DNA from: an uncultured Bacteroidota bacterium | GTDB taxonomy: Bacteria > Bacteroidota > Bacteroidia > Flavobacteriales > Flavobacteriaceae | Direction: 5' to 3' | Length of the DNA: 56,819 bases | Assembly: GCA_902519955.1 (NCBI GenBank) | Contig: CABYMF010000006.1 | Span: forward strand, 1 to 56,819 | Shown: one piece after another, positions 1 to 11,234 of the stretch | How the letters are laid out: each line of letters begins with the position of its first letter | Position numbering within the stretch: position 1 is the first letter of the stretch | Program-made: the position numbers and the translations under genes | Notes under the pieces: model-generated | The model's input: only the letters and a program-made list of their open reading frames with translations | Database searches by the model: none | What the model was told of the DNA's origin: nothing

Positions 1-701
1 CCAGTATGGAAAGCCTCTTTAACACCATCATATCCATATATTGTACCTCCTGTTGGGAAATCAGGAGCTTTTACGTATTGAATAAGTTCATCTATTGTTA
101 TATCATTATTGTCTATATACTTCATAATTCCATCAATAACTTCGGATAAATTATGGGGAGGCATATTTGTTGCCATTCCAACTGCAATTCCTGAAGCTCC
201 ATTTATTATCAGTGCCGGAACTCTTGTTGGTAACACTGTTGGCTCCATAATAGTATCATCAAAGTTTAGCTGAAAATCAACAGTCTCTTTATCAATATCT
301 GATAATAATTCTTCAGATATTTTTTGCATTCTCGCCTCTGTATATCTCATTGCTGCAGGACTATCTCCATCAACTGATCCAAAGTTACCTTGACCATCAA
401 CTAGATTATACCTTAAACTCCATTCCTGAGCCATTCTAACCATTGTATCGTATACAGAACTATCACCGTGAGGGTGATATTTACCCATTACGTCTCCAAC
501 AATTCTGGCAGATTTCTTGTAAGAAGATGATGATCTAACACCCATTTCATTCATCCCAAATAGGACTCTTCTATGAACAGGCTTTAATCCATCTCTAACG
601 TCAGGTAAAGCTCTTGAAACAATTACAGACATCGAGTAATCGATGTAAGCAGACTTCATTTCATCTTCGATCTTTATGGGGATTAACTTTTCTTTTTCCA
701 T
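1..701 (-). CDS. gyrA: DNA gyrase subunit A (partial; N-terminal part, runs off window start)
   Basis: Reverse strand from ATG at 701 translates [54 protein letters not shown]..., the canonical GyrA N-terminus. Confidence 0.97.
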   Translation of the reverse strand, partial: MEKEKLIPIKIEDEMKSAYIDYSMSVIVSRALPDVRDGLKPVHRRVLFGMNEMGVRSSSSYKKSARIVGDVMGKYHPHGDSSVYDTMVRMAQEWSLRYNLVDGQGNFGSVDGDSPAAMRYTEARMQKISEELLSDIDKETVDFQLNFDDTIMEPTVLPTRVPALIINGASGIAVGMATNMPPHNLSEVIDGIMKYIDNNDITIDELIQYVKAPDFPTGGTIYGYDGVKEAFHT

Positions 702-880
702 AACAATATATTATTGCTAAAATACTTAATCAGGTAATATTTTAAACTCTTTATTTATCTAAAAACATATAATTTATTAACATTATTAATTGAAAAGTTT
801 TATCGTGAAATAAGCAATTAGTATGAGTATTTTCTTTGTTAATTTATATTATTGATATATTTTAGTCAACTAATTTAAAT

Positions 881-3433
881 ATGATGGATGATAATTTCTC
901 TTCAAGAGTTAAAGATGTAATTTCTTACAGTAAAGAAGAGGCCTTAAGACTAGGCCACAAACAGATAGGCACTGAACATTTACTTCTGGGTATGCTCAGA
1001 GATGGTGGAGGTAAAGCTATTTTAATATTAAACTCAATTGATGTAAACCTAGATGAACTTAGAAAAAAGATTGAAATTTTAAATCCGTCTATTATAGATA
1101 GTTCATCGTTAAATCTGAATGAAAAAAAGAATCTTCATCTCACGAGGCAAGCTGAGAGAGCCTTAAAAACAACTTTTTTAGAAGCAAAATTATTTCAAAG
1201 TACAAACATAAATACCGCACACTTACTTCTTTGTATTTTAAGAAATGATAATGACCCTATTACAAAGGTTTTATTAAAAATGGATATTACTTATGATAAT
1301 GTTAAAGAAAAGTTTAAATCCATGATTAACGACCCAGGTTCTGATGATATAATTGAATATCCTTCTTCTTCTGCATTCCCAGACGAAAAAGATGATGCTG
1401 ATGAATCCAAAAACCCTTTTTCTTCTAAACAAAAAACTAAATCTTCATCTAATACTAAAACTCCAGTTTTAGATAATTTTGGTAGAGATATGACCGCTTT
1501 GGCTGAGTCGAATAAGTTAGACCCTGTTATAGGGAGGGATAAAGAGATTCAAAGAGTATCTCAAATTTTGAGTAGAAGGAAAAAGAATAATCCTCTTTTG
1601 ATTGGTGAACCAGGTGTTGGAAAATCTGCAATCGCTGAAGGTCTAGCTTTGAGAATAATTCAAAAAAAAGTTTCAAGAATTTTGTATGGTAAAAGAGTCA
1701 TAACGCTTGACCTAGCAAGTCTTGTTGCTGGAACTAAATATAGAGGTCAATTTGAAGAGAGAATGAAAGCTGTAATGAATGAGCTTGAAAAAAATAGAAA
1801 TATAATTTTATTTATTGACGAAATCCATACAATTGTAGGAGCAGGAGGTGCTACTGGTAGTCTTGACGCTTCTAATATGTTTAAACCTGCTCTTGCAAGA
1901 GGAGAGATTCAATGTATAGGAGCTACTACTCTAAATGAATACAGTCAACACATTGAAAAAGATGGTGCACTTGAAAGAAGATTTCAAAAAATATTAGTTG
2001 AAGAGACCAATAAAGATGAAACAATTGAAATTTTGAGAAACATTAAAGATAAATATGAGTCACATCATAATGTAAATTATACTGACGAAGCTTTAATTGC
2101 TTGCGTTGAACTTAGCCAAAGATATATAACTGATAGGTTTCTCCCAGATAAGGCGATTGATGCTTTAGATGAGGCTGGTTCAAGAGCACACATAAATAAC
2201 ATGGATGTCCCCGAGGAAGTAGTGCTAATGGAAAAACAATTAGAAGATGTAAGAGAATTAAAAAACTCAGTTGTCAAGAAGCAAAAATATGAAGAAGCTG
2301 CTAAACTTCGAGATGATGAGAAAAGAGTTGAAAAGAAACTTGTCGAAGCTCAAAACAGGTGGCATGAGGACTCTAAGTTAAATAGAATTAAAGTTGATGA
2401 GAATGAAATCGCTGATGTTGTATCTATGATGACAAATATCCCTGTTAATAAGATTGTCTCTACTGAAAAAAATAAATTATCAAAACTTGAAAGTATTATT
2501 AAGGATAAAATTATTGGTCAGGACGATGCTATATCTAAAGTTGTGAAATCTATTCAAAGAAATAGAGCTGGTCTAAATTCTCCTAATAGACCTATTGGTT
2601 CTTTTATCTTTTTAGGTCAAACTGGTGTTGGTAAAACTCAATTAGCTAAAGTTTTAGCCTCTGAGATTTTTGAATCCGAAGAAAATCTTATTAGAATAGA
2701 TATGAGTGAATATATGGAAAAGTTTTCAGTATCTAGACTCATTGGTGCACCTCCAGGATATGTTGGGTATGAAGAAGGAGGTCAGCTAACAGAAAAAGTA
2801 AAAAGAAGACCATACTCTGTAGTATTATTTGATGAAATAGAGAAAGGGCATCCAGATATATACAGTATGCTTCTTCAAATATTAGATGATGGCTTTCTTA
2901 CTGACAGTGTTGGTAGAAAAATAAACTTTCAAAATACAATTATTATAATGACATCAAATATAGGTGTTAAACAAATTAATGATTTTGGCATTGGTGTAGG
3001 TTTTGAGACTAAATCATCAATAGACCAGACATCTCTAACTGAACAAAAAGTTATTCAAAGAGCACTAAAGAATACTTTTGCTCCAGAGTTCCTTAACAGA
3101 ATTGATGATTGTATAATATTTAATTCATTATCGATAAAAGAGATTAATAAAATAGTATCCATAGAAATTGACAAACTTAAAGAAAGAGTTAGCGGTATTG
3201 GATATGATCTATTTATCTCAGCAAAAGCAAAAGCATTTATATGTGATAAAGGGTTTGATAAAAAAAATGGTGCAAGACCTCTCAATAGAATGATACAAAA
3301 ATACATTGAAGACTTAATCGCAGAAAATCTTGTTTCTGAAAAAATTAAGCAGGGTGATAAGTTATATATTGATCATAAATCTGAATCTGAGGTACTAACA
3401 TTATTAATTAATAAAAATGAAATAGCTTCTTGA
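881..3433 (+). CDS. clpC: ATP-dependent Clp protease ATP-binding subunit ClpC
   Basis: ORF 850 aa; Clp N-domain, two AAA+ domains (GEPGVGKSAIAEG, GQTGVGKTQLAK), UVR-like middle region. Confidence 0.95.
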   Translation: MMDDNFSSRVKDVISYSKEEALRLGHKQIGTEHLLLGMLRDGGGKAILILNSIDVNLDELRKKIEILNPSIIDSSSLNLNEKKNLHLTRQAERALKTTFLEAKLFQSTNINTAHLLLCILRNDNDPITKVLLKMDITYDNVKEKFKSMINDPGSDDIIEYPSSSAFPDEKDDADESKNPFSSKQKTKSSSNTKTPVLDNFGRDMTALAESNKLDPVIGRDKEIQRVSQILSRRKKNNPLLIGEPGVGKSAIAEGLALRIIQKKVSRILYGKRVITLDLASLVAGTKYRGQFEERMKAVMNELEKNRNIILFIDEIHTIVGAGGATGSLDASNMFKPALARGEIQCIGATTLNEYSQHIEKDGALERRFQKILVEETNKDETIEILRNIKDKYESHHNVNYTDEALIACVELSQRYITDRFLPDKAIDALDEAGSRAHINNMDVPEEVVLMEKQLEDVRELKNSVVKKQKYEEAAKLRDDEKRVEKKLVEAQNRWHEDSKLNRIKVDENEIADVVSMMTNIPVNKIVSTEKNKLSKLESIIKDKIIGQDDAISKVVKSIQRNRAGLNSPNRPIGSFIFLGQTGVGKTQLAKVLASEIFESEENLIRIDMSEYMEKFSVSRLIGAPPGYVGYEEGGQLTEKVKRRPYSVVLFDEIEKGHPDIYSMLLQILDDGFLTDSVGRKINFQNTIIIMTSNIGVKQINDFGIGVGFETKSSIDQTSLTEQKVIQRALKNTFAPEFLNRIDDCIIFNSLSIKEINKIVSIEIDKLKERVSGIGYDLFISAKAKAFICDKGFDKKNGARPLNRMIQKYIEDLIAENLVSEKIKQGDKLYIDHKSESEVLTLLINKNEIAS

Positions 3434-5877
3434 AAGTCTTAAAGTTTGGCGGTACATCTGTCGCTAATTCAGAATCAATATCTAAAGTAATATCAATTTT
3501 GAATAACAATCAAGATAATAATATTCTGGTTGTTGTTTCTGCACTTGGAGGTATAACGAACCTTCTTCAAAAGTGCTTGACGCACAAGGGAAAATCAACT
3601 GATAATGTTTTAAAGGAGATAGAAGAAAGACACCTTGAGATAATCAACAATTTATCAAGTACTAATGTTCAGGGTTATCTAAAGAGTTTTTTAAAAGAAA
3701 AATTAAATCAGCTTGAAGAAATTCTTGATGCTATTTCAAAAATTGATGAAGTAACAAAAAAAACTGTCTCAAAAGTATTAACTCTTGGAGAAGTCCTATC
3801 AAGTAATATAATCTTTCAAATTCTCAAACAAAAAGGATTTGATATTTCATATATAAATTCACAAGAATTAATTTATACCAAAAAGCTGAATAATAATGAA
3901 ATATTAGACGCAGAAAAGTCATCAATAAATATTAAGAATAAAATTGACCTTGTAGACTCGAGGGTAATAATTACACCTGGGTATATTTGCTCGAATGAGT
4001 TAGATGAAATTTCAAATCTTGGAAGAGGAGGTTCTGACTATAGTGCATCTATATATGCAAAATATTGTAATGCAAAATCTTTAGAAATATGGACTGATGT
4101 CAGTGGAGTTTTTAGTGCAAACCCTACAATTGTAGAAAATGCTTCACCAATCGAGTTTTTATCATACAAAGAAGCCATGGAGTTATCGTTTTTTGGTGCT
4201 AAAGTGATATATTTTCCCACACTTCAACCATTAATTGAAGAGAATATTCCTGTTTACATAAAAAATACCTTTGATCAAGATGCAGTTGGAACATGCATTT
4301 CAAACTCTACGAAACTTGATGAAGATGAAATTGTAAAAGGTATAAGTCATATTGACAATATCTCTGTAATTAATTTTGAGGGATCAGGAATGGTTGGAGT
4401 CCCTGGTTTTTCAAAAAGATTTTTTGAGTCATTGTCATCAAGGCAAATTAATGTTGTAATGATCACTCAAGCATCCTCAGAATTTTCTATATGTATAGCT
4501 GTAAACACGTTTGATGCCAAACTAGCAAAGGAAGTTATTGACAATGAATTTGAATTTGAAATATCTCAAAAAAGAATAAATGAGTCTCAGATTGAATCTA
4601 ATCTTTCAAATATTGCTATTGTTGGTGATAAGATGAAGAGTAAAAAAGGTATAAGTGGAAAACTATTTCATGCTCTGGGTCAAAATAATATTAATATAAG
4701 AGCAATTGCCCAAGGAGCCTCTGAAAGAAATATTTCAATCATAATTGACAAAGACAATACTAAGAAAGCACTAAATGCATTGCATGAAACTTTTTTTGAG
4801 GAGAATCTTAAAGATATTCACATATTTATCATAGGAGTTGGAAATGTTGGATGTTTTCTAATTGAACAAATAAGGAATCAAAAAGAGTTTATTGCAAAAA
4901 ACCTAAAAATAAACCTCAAAGTTCTTGGAGTTTCTAATTCAAGGAAAATGATTATCTCTGACTCAGAAATTGATTTAAAATATTGGTCAAAAGATCTTGA
5001 CAAATCAAAAATAGTTGCAGATTCTATTGGTTTTCAAAATAAAATTCTTGAACTAAATCTAAGAAATAGTCTATTTATTGACAATACTGCAAGTGATTTA
5101 ATACCAAATACTTATAGTGAATACTTAAATAATGGAATCGGAGTAATAACTTGTAACAAAATAGCTAATTCCGGAACGCTTAATATCTATGAGAATTTGA
5201 AATCATTATCAAGAAATAACAATTGCTCATTTCTCTATGAAACAAATGTAGGAGCTGCACTACCTGTTATAAGTACATTAAATAACTTAATTAATTCTGG
5301 TGATAAAATAATAAAAATTGAAGCTGTGCTCTCCGGAACATTAAATTATATTTTCAATAGTTTTAATAAAATTGATACATTCCACAAAATTGTATCCAAA
5401 GCAGTAGATCTTGGTTATACTGAGCCAGACCCTAAGATAGATTTGTGTGGTGTAGATGTTTCAAGAAAAATATTGATACTAGCAAGAGAAAGTGGATATA
5501 AATTAGAAATCGAAGATATTAAGATAAACCACTTTCTTCCAAATGATTCTATCAAAGCTGAATCTAAAGAAGACTTCTTATTATCACTAGAAAATAACAA
5601 AGATCATTTTAACACTATTCTTAAAAAATCCCAAGAGAATAATTCAAGATTGAAATTTGTAGCTAAATTAGATAAAGGTAAAGCTAGTGTTGGACTAGAA
5701 TCAGTTAGCTCTGAGCACCCATTTTATGATTTAGTAGGGTCTGATAATATAACTGTATTTTATACAGAGAGATACAAAGATTCACCTCTAGTTGTTAAAG
5801 GTGCTGGTGCAGGCGGAGAGTTTACAGCGTCTGGTGTCTTTGCTGATATTATTAAAGCTAGTCAAGGAAATGAATAG
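3430..5877 (+). CDS. thrA: Bifunctional aspartate kinase / homoserine dehydrogenase
   Basis: ORF 815 aa; KFGGTSVAN aspartokinase motif, ACT domains, homoserine dehydrogenase domain; TTG start overlapping the clpC stop (TTGA); followed by thrB and thrC. Confidence 0.95.
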   Translation: MKVLKFGGTSVANSESISKVISILNNNQDNNILVVVSALGGITNLLQKCLTHKGKSTDNVLKEIEERHLEIINNLSSTNVQGYLKSFLKEKLNQLEEILDAISKIDEVTKKTVSKVLTLGEVLSSNIIFQILKQKGFDISYINSQELIYTKKLNNNEILDAEKSSINIKNKIDLVDSRVIITPGYICSNELDEISNLGRGGSDYSASIYAKYCNAKSLEIWTDVSGVFSANPTIVENASPIEFLSYKEAMELSFFGAKVIYFPTLQPLIEENIPVYIKNTFDQDAVGTCISNSTKLDEDEIVKGISHIDNISVINFEGSGMVGVPGFSKRFFESLSSRQINVVMITQASSEFSICIAVNTFDAKLAKEVIDNEFEFEISQKRINESQIESNLSNIAIVGDKMKSKKGISGKLFHALGQNNINIRAIAQGASERNISIIIDKDNTKKALNALHETFFEENLKDIHIFIIGVGNVGCFLIEQIRNQKEFIAKNLKINLKVLGVSNSRKMIISDSEIDLKYWSKDLDKSKIVADSIGFQNKILELNLRNSLFIDNTASDLIPNTYSEYLNNGIGVITCNKIANSGTLNIYENLKSLSRNNNCSFLYETNVGAALPVISTLNNLINSGDKIIKIEAVLSGTLNYIFNSFNKIDTFHKIVSKAVDLGYTEPDPKIDLCGVDVSRKILILARESGYKLEIEDIKINHFLPNDSIKAESKEDFLLSLENNKDHFNTILKKSQENNSRLKFVAKLDKGKASVGLESVSSEHPFYDLVGSDNITVFYTERYKDSPLVVKGAGAGGEFTASGVFADIIKASQGNE

Positions 5878-6799
5878 TATTAAAGTTTTTTCTCCAGGAA
5901 GTATTACAAATTTATCATGTGGATATGACATTCTTGGATTATGTCTTGAAAACCGAGGAGATGAAATAACAGTATCAAAAACTAGCTCTAAAGGAATTAT
6001 CATTAGTACCGTTGAAGGTTATAATTTGACTAATGATATAAATGAAAATGTAGCAGGTATTGCAGCTCAAGCAATGCTTAAAGAAATTAAGGTTAATAAT
6101 GGATTTAAAATTGAAATAAAGAAAGGTATTAAGCCTGGAAGTGGAATTGGAAGTTCAGCAGCAAGTTCAGCAGGCACAGTCTTTGCAATAAATCAACTTC
6201 TTGACTCCCATTTTAGTCAAGTAGATTTAATCAGATTCTCTATGGAGGGTGAAAAATTTGTAAGTGGATCTTATCATGCAGATAATGTTGCTCCAATAAT
6301 TTTAGGTGGAATTTCTCTTGTTAGATCTGTAGCTGAAATTGATGTTGTAAAACTCCCTTCACCAAAAGATCTAGAAGTAGTTATTGTTAGGCCAAATATT
6401 GAAATCAAAACTTCAGATTCAAGAAAAGTTGTAAAGAAAAAAGTCAGTATTGAAAAAATGGTTAAACAATCTGCAAATTTGGGCTCATTTATAAGTAGTC
6501 TATACACAGAAGATTTTAATCTAATGTCAAAATCAGTAATAGATGAAGTTGTTGAGCCAGATAGAGCATTCTTAATACCTGAGTTTAATGAAGTCAAAGA
6601 AATATCTATTAAGAACGGTTGTATTGCAGTTGGAATATCAGGGTCTGGTCCATCAATTTTTTCTTTATCAAATAACCGCATTTCTTCTACTAAAATATTA
6701 GATGGTATATCAAAACATTATAAAAAATTAAATATTGATTATGATGGATTTATATCTAAAATTAATAGTCAAGGAATTAAAATTCTTTATTCAAAGTGA
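5870..6799 (+). CDS. thrB: Homoserine kinase (GHMP family)
   Basis: ORF track starts at 5792; better start ATG 5870 (MNSIKVFSPGSITNLSCGYDILG), 8-nt overlap with the thrA end; GSGIGSSAASSAG GHMP motif. Confidence 0.93.
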   Translation: MNSIKVFSPGSITNLSCGYDILGLCLENRGDEITVSKTSSKGIIISTVEGYNLTNDINENVAGIAAQAMLKEIKVNNGFKIEIKKGIKPGSGIGSSAASSAGTVFAINQLLDSHFSQVDLIRFSMEGEKFVSGSYHADNVAPIILGGISLVRSVAEIDVVKLPSPKDLEVVIVRPNIEIKTSDSRKVVKKKVSIEKMVKQSANLGSFISSLYTEDFNLMSKSVIDEVVEPDRAFLIPEFNEVKEISIKNGCIAVGISGSGPSIFSLSNNRISSTKILDGISKHYKKLNIDYDGFISKINSQGIKILYSK

Positions 6800-8100
6800 A
6801 ATATGTTAGCTTAAATCATAATTCCTCCCCCACCTCATTTATGAAGGCTGTAATAAATGGATTGGCACCTGATAGAGGTCTTTATTATCCTCAAGAAAAT
6901 ATAACTCTATCTAAAAAATTTATTCAATCAATTAAAACTATAGATGATGTTGAAATTTGTTATGAAATTATAAATAGATATGTAGGTAATGAAATTCCAA
7001 AGTCTAAACTTATTGATATTATAGAGAAAACAATTTCATTTAAAATACCATTAAAAAAAATTGATAATTCTATTTATTCACTTGAATTATTCCATGGTCC
7101 CACTTTAGCATTTAAAGATATCGGTGCAAAATTTATGGCTCAATGTCTTGACTATTTTAAGAGTAATTATAGTTCAAAAAAAATAACTGTATTAGTTGCT
7201 ACGTCCGGTGATACTGGTGGTGCTGTAGCAAGAGGATTTATAAATACAAAAGATATTGAGGTCTGTATTTTATATCCTAAGGGTAAGATTAGTAGTGTTC
7301 AAGAGCAACAGATAACAACAAATGGAAATTATGTTAAAGCAATTGAGGTTGAAGGAGATTTTGATAAATGTCAATCAATGGTAAAGAAAGCATTTAATGA
7401 CGAAGAAATTAACAGGAAGATTGCTTTGACATCTGCAAATTCAATTAATGTTGCAAGGTGGTTACCTCAAATGTTTTATTATTTTTTAGCTTATAAAAAA
7501 ATTAAAAATAAAAAAGAAATCTTGTTTTCGGTCCCAAGTGGAAACTTTGGGAACATCTGTGCTGGAATATTGAGCAAATCAATGGGGCTACCTATTGATC
7601 ACTTTATTGCATCTACAAATATTAATGATACAATTCCAAGATATATAAAAGATGGTGTTTTTGAACCTCACCTAACAAAAAGGACAATCTCGAATGCAAT
7701 GGATGTATCTGAACCAAGCAACTTTATTAGGATTCAAAAAATATTTAATAATGATCTGCAAAAATTAAGAAAGAATATATCAGGCTTTAGTTTTGATGAT
7801 AAATCAACAGAAGAAGCAATGAGATCACTGTTTAATTCATATAATTATCTATCAGACCCACATTCTGCTGTTGGATATTTAGGGCTAAAAAAATATATGG
7901 CAATGAATAAGATTAAGGATATAAATGGAATATTTATTTCAACAGCACATAGTATAAAATTTAAAGACGTTGTTGAGAAAGCTATAAACAGAAATATTAA
8001 CTACCCAAAGGCAATTAAAGATATTATGGGTAAAGAGAAGATTTCATCATCAATTGAAAACTACTCTGAGTTAAAAGAGTACTTATTATACAGAAATTAA
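6796..8100 (+). CDS. thrC: Threonine synthase
   Basis: ORF 434 aa; HGPTLAFKDIGAKF PLP-lysine motif; GTG start overlapping the thrB TGA stop (GTGA). Confidence 0.95.
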   Translation: MKYVSLNHNSSPTSFMKAVINGLAPDRGLYYPQENITLSKKFIQSIKTIDDVEICYEIINRYVGNEIPKSKLIDIIEKTISFKIPLKKIDNSIYSLELFHGPTLAFKDIGAKFMAQCLDYFKSNYSSKKITVLVATSGDTGGAVARGFINTKDIEVCILYPKGKISSVQEQQITTNGNYVKAIEVEGDFDKCQSMVKKAFNDEEINRKIALTSANSINVARWLPQMFYYFLAYKKIKNKKEILFSVPSGNFGNICAGILSKSMGLPIDHFIASTNINDTIPRYIKDGVFEPHLTKRTISNAMDVSEPSNFIRIQKIFNNDLQKLRKNISGFSFDDKSTEEAMRSLFNSYNYLSDPHSAVGYLGLKKYMAMNKIKDINGIFISTAHSIKFKDVVEKAINRNINYPKAIKDIMGKEKISSSIENYSELKEYLLYRN

Positions 8101-8104
8101 ATTA

Positions 8105-9178
8105 ATGAAGAAGACAATTCTTTTTGATAGGCATAAAGAATTAAATGCAAAAATTTTTGAGTTTGCTGGATATATGATGCCAATAAGCTATACTTCAGTT
8201 AATGAAGAGCATATTCACGTGAGAAATAGTCTTGGAATATTCGATGTTTCACACATGGGTGAGTTTGAAATTTCGGGGATAAATTCAACTGAATTTATTC
8301 AAAGGCTATGCTCAAATGACATATCGAAAATTGAAGTTGGGAGAGCTCAATATAATTGTATAATCAATGAATCTGGAGGAATAATAGATGATTTGATTGT
8401 TTACAGGCTAGAAACAAAAAAATATCTTTTAGTAGTAAATGCATCAAACATATTAAAGGATTGGCAGTGGATAGTTGATAAAAATAAAAAGTTTAATTGC
8501 TCTATAACTAACTTATCTGATGATATTTCACTTCTTGCTATCCAAGGTCCTCAGGCAGAATTATTTTGTCAAAATTTCTCAAGTGACAGTCTATTAGAAC
8601 TAAAAAATTATTCTTTTATAATTGGAGAGTTTGCTGGATGTGAAGACATTATTATTTCTAAAACTGGTTACACTGGTTCTGGTGGATATGAGATATATAT
8701 TCCAAACAATAAAGCTTTAAAAATTTGGGATGCTTTATTTTCAAATAAAGAATATGATCTAAAACCTATTGGACTAGCTGCAAGAGATACTTTAAGAATT
8801 GAAATGGGTTATTGCTTGTATGGTAATGATATTAATGAAAAAACTTCCCCATTAGAAGCAAATTTAAGATGGATTACTAAGGTCAAAACTAATTTTATAG
8901 GAAGTAATACCATTAAGGCAGAAATTCAGAAGGGATTAAAGAGAAAGCTAATTGGTTTTAAAATGCTAGAAAAATCTATTCCTAGAAATGGATATGAAAT
9001 TTACAGTCTAGAAAAAAAAATAATTGGTAAAGTGACTTCAGGAACATTCTCTCCAATTTTAAAAATTGGAATTGGTTTAGCATATATCGACAATGAATAT
9101 CTGGAAGAAAAAATTATTTATATTAAAATAAGAGAGAACCTTGTTAAGGCAGAGATATTTAGACCTCCATTTATATAG
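8105..9178 (+). CDS. gcvT: Glycine cleavage system T protein (aminomethyltransferase)
   Basis: ORF 357 aa; GIFDVSHMGEFEISG, RTGYTGSGGYEIY-like and GLAARDTLRIEMGYCLYG motifs. Confidence 0.93.
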   Translation: MKKTILFDRHKELNAKIFEFAGYMMPISYTSVNEEHIHVRNSLGIFDVSHMGEFEISGINSTEFIQRLCSNDISKIEVGRAQYNCIINESGGIIDDLIVYRLETKKYLLVVNASNILKDWQWIVDKNKKFNCSITNLSDDISLLAIQGPQAELFCQNFSSDSLLELKNYSFIIGEFAGCEDIIISKTGYTGSGGYEIYIPNNKALKIWDALFSNKEYDLKPIGLAARDTLRIEMGYCLYGNDINEKTSPLEANLRWITKVKTNFIGSNTIKAEIQKGLKRKLIGFKMLEKSIPRNGYEIYSLEKKIIGKVTSGTFSPILKIGIGLAYIDNEYLEEKIIYIKIRENLVKAEIFRPPFI

Positions 9179-9182
9179 CAAT

Positions 9183-9899
9183 ATGGGAAGAGCATTTGAA
9201 TTTAGAAAAGCAAGAAAAATGAAAAGATGGTCTAATATGTCTAAGACATTCACAAGAATTGGAAGAGAGATAATTATTACAGTTAAAGAGTCTGGTCCAG
9301 ATCCTTCTTCAAATTCAAGGTTAAGAGCTATTATTCAAAATGCTAAGGCAGCGAACATGCCTAAAGATAACATTGAAAGAGCTATAAAAAAGGCATCTGA
9401 AAAAAGCTCTGAAAATTTTAAAGAACTACTTCTAGAAGGATATGCACCTCATGGTATAGCTATTCTTGTAGAGGCCACAACAGATAATAATAATAGAACT
9501 GTTGCTAATATCAGAAGTTACTTTAATAAATGTGATGGAGGCCTAGCAACTTCAGGATCAGTTGATTTTTTATTTGATCATTTATGTTTCTTCCAAATAA
9601 AAGATCAAGGTATTGATATTGAAGAGCTTGAGCTAGATCTTATAGATTTTGGTGTTATTGAATTGAGTAAATTAGAAAATGAGATCAGTATTACAGCTAG
9701 GTTTGAAGATTTTGGATCAATTCAAAAAGAATTAGAAAGAAGAGAACTTGAAATTTCTTCTAGTGAGTTTGAAAGGGAGGCAAAAATCAACAAGACCTTA
9801 AATGAGGATGAAAGATTAAAGGTAGAGAGGCTGATAAATATGATCGATGAAGATGAAGATGTTCAAAATGTCTATCACGATATGAAGACTATTGATTAA
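9183..9899 (+). CDS. YebC/PmpR family transcriptional regulator / translation factor
   Basis: Start refined from 9141 to ATG 9183 (MGRAFEFRKARKMKRWSNMSKTFTRIGREI...), typical YebC family N-terminus. Confidence 0.92.
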   Translation: MGRAFEFRKARKMKRWSNMSKTFTRIGREIIITVKESGPDPSSNSRLRAIIQNAKAANMPKDNIERAIKKASEKSSENFKELLLEGYAPHGIAILVEATTDNNNRTVANIRSYFNKCDGGLATSGSVDFLFDHLCFFQIKDQGIDIEELELDLIDFGVIELSKLENEISITARFEDFGSIQKELERRELEISSSEFEREAKINKTLNEDERLKVERLINMIDEDEDVQNVYHDMKTID

Positions 9900-10429
9900 A
9901 GTTTATTTCTTGAAATAACATCACTTACTTTATTTTCAAGTTTAATAAAGTCTTTATTTATATCTCCTGTGGGGTAAAATTTATTATTAATTACAACCTC
10001 TTTCTTGATATAGTCAAATGAGACCATCAAAATGGGTAGATTTGCTTTTAATGCAATATAATAGAAGCCTGATTTCCACTTTTTAACTTTTTTTCTTGTG
10101 CCTTCTGGAGCTATTGCAAGGATTTGAATTTCATTTTGATTAAATAAATTGACAACTTCATCAACAAGATTTGTGTTTTTACTTCTATCTACAGGAATTC
10201 CTCCTAGAAATTTAAAAAAGAAAGATGTGATTGGATTGAATAACTCTTTTTTACCAATAAATTTTATTTTCAAACCTGAATATGTTCTTATTAATACTGC
10301 AATAATTAAGTCAAAATAACTTGAATGAGGAACTACAGCGATGACATACTTTTCGTTTGAGGGTAGTGAGCCTATGACTTTCCAACAAATTATTTTTTTT
10401 AAAATAAATTTTGATAAAGCTTTAATCAT
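9896..10429 (-). CDS. 1-acyl-sn-glycerol-3-phosphate acyltransferase-like (PlsC family)
   Basis: VVPHSSYFDL (HX4D-like) and APEGTR motifs; ORF track starts at 10453, ATG at 10429 gives an 8-nt overlap with kdsB. Confidence 0.82.
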   Translation of the reverse strand: MIKALSKFILKKIICWKVIGSLPSNEKYVIAVVPHSSYFDLIIAVLIRTYSGLKIKFIGKKELFNPITSFFFKFLGGIPVDRSKNTNLVDEVVNLFNQNEIQILAIAPEGTRKKVKKWKSGFYYIALKANLPILMVSFDYIKKEVVINNKFYPTGDINKDFIKLENKVSDVISRNKL

Positions 10430-11144
10430 CTGACGACATATATTTTTTAGCATCTAAAAGATCCTCTGGAGTGTCTATAGATATCCCATGAAAGTCGGTA
10501 TTTATCATTCTAATTTTTTTTGAGTTCTCGATTATTCTGAGACCTTCAAGATTTTCAATGGTTTCTAGATTTGACCTTTCTAATCTAGAAAATTCAATTA
10601 AAGCATTCTTCAAAAATGCATAAACACCGACATGACGATTATAATCATTAATTTTTTTTGATCCATATGGAATGGGTAATCTTGAAAAACACAAAGCATC
10701 AGAATAATTATCAACTGTTACTTTTACATTATTTGGATTATTTATCTCATCGAAAGATTTAAATTTAGTCATAAGTGAAGCCATTCTGACTTTTGGGTCA
10801 TCAAAGGATTTAATTAGTTCTCCTAATGCAATTTTATTGATAAATGGTTCATCACCCTGAAGATTGACAATAATATCACAGTCTATATCGATAGCCGCCT
10901 CAGCAATTCTATCTGTACCTGATTGATGATTTTTAATAGATTTAAATGTCCTACCTCCAACTGATTTAATTAGTTTAATTATTTGATCATTACCACTTAC
11001 CACATAAACCTCATCAAAAAGATTAGTATCTATTGCAGCATTAAAGGTCTTAATAATGATAGGCACTCCATCTATTTCCTTAATTAATTTATTAGGAAAC
11101 CTTTTAGATTCAAGTCTTGCAGGGATTAAGGCTATAGTTTTCAT
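10422..11144 (-). CDS. kdsB: 3-deoxy-manno-octulosonate cytidylyltransferase (CMP-KDO synthetase)
   Basis: ORF 240 aa; IPARLESKRFPNKLI...; VNLQGDEPFI motif. Confidence 0.94.
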   Translation of the reverse strand: MKTIALIPARLESKRFPNKLIKEIDGVPIIIKTFNAAIDTNLFDEVYVVSGNDQIIKLIKSVGGRTFKSIKNHQSGTDRIAEAAIDIDCDIIVNLQGDEPFINKIALGELIKSFDDPKVRMASLMTKFKSFDEINNPNNVKVTVDNYSDALCFSRLPIPYGSKKINDYNRHVGVYAFLKNALIEFSRLERSNLETIENLEGLRIIENSKKIRMINTDFHGISIDTPEDLLDAKKYMSSDD

Positions 11145-11179
11145 GTGTAAATATTTTTCTAATATAATTCATTTATATA

Positions 11180-11212
11180 TTGTTTAACGAAAAAAAAAAA
11201 ATTGTAGATTTG
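11180..11212 (+). promoter_or_regulatory. Candidate Bacteroidetes-type promoter: TTG (11180-11182)-N22-TAGATTTG (11205-11212)
   Basis: Matches the -33 TTG / -7 TAnnTTTG consensus known for Bacteroidetes; about 22 nt before the ATG of the 11235 ORF. Confidence 0.5.
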
Positions 11213-11234
11213 TTTAAATCAAAAAAATACCAAG

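Noticed and set aside
702-880. Possible ncRNA or tRNA between gyrA and clpC
   Set aside because: Very AT-rich, with no cloverleaf or strong stem visible; most likely the divergent promoter region only.
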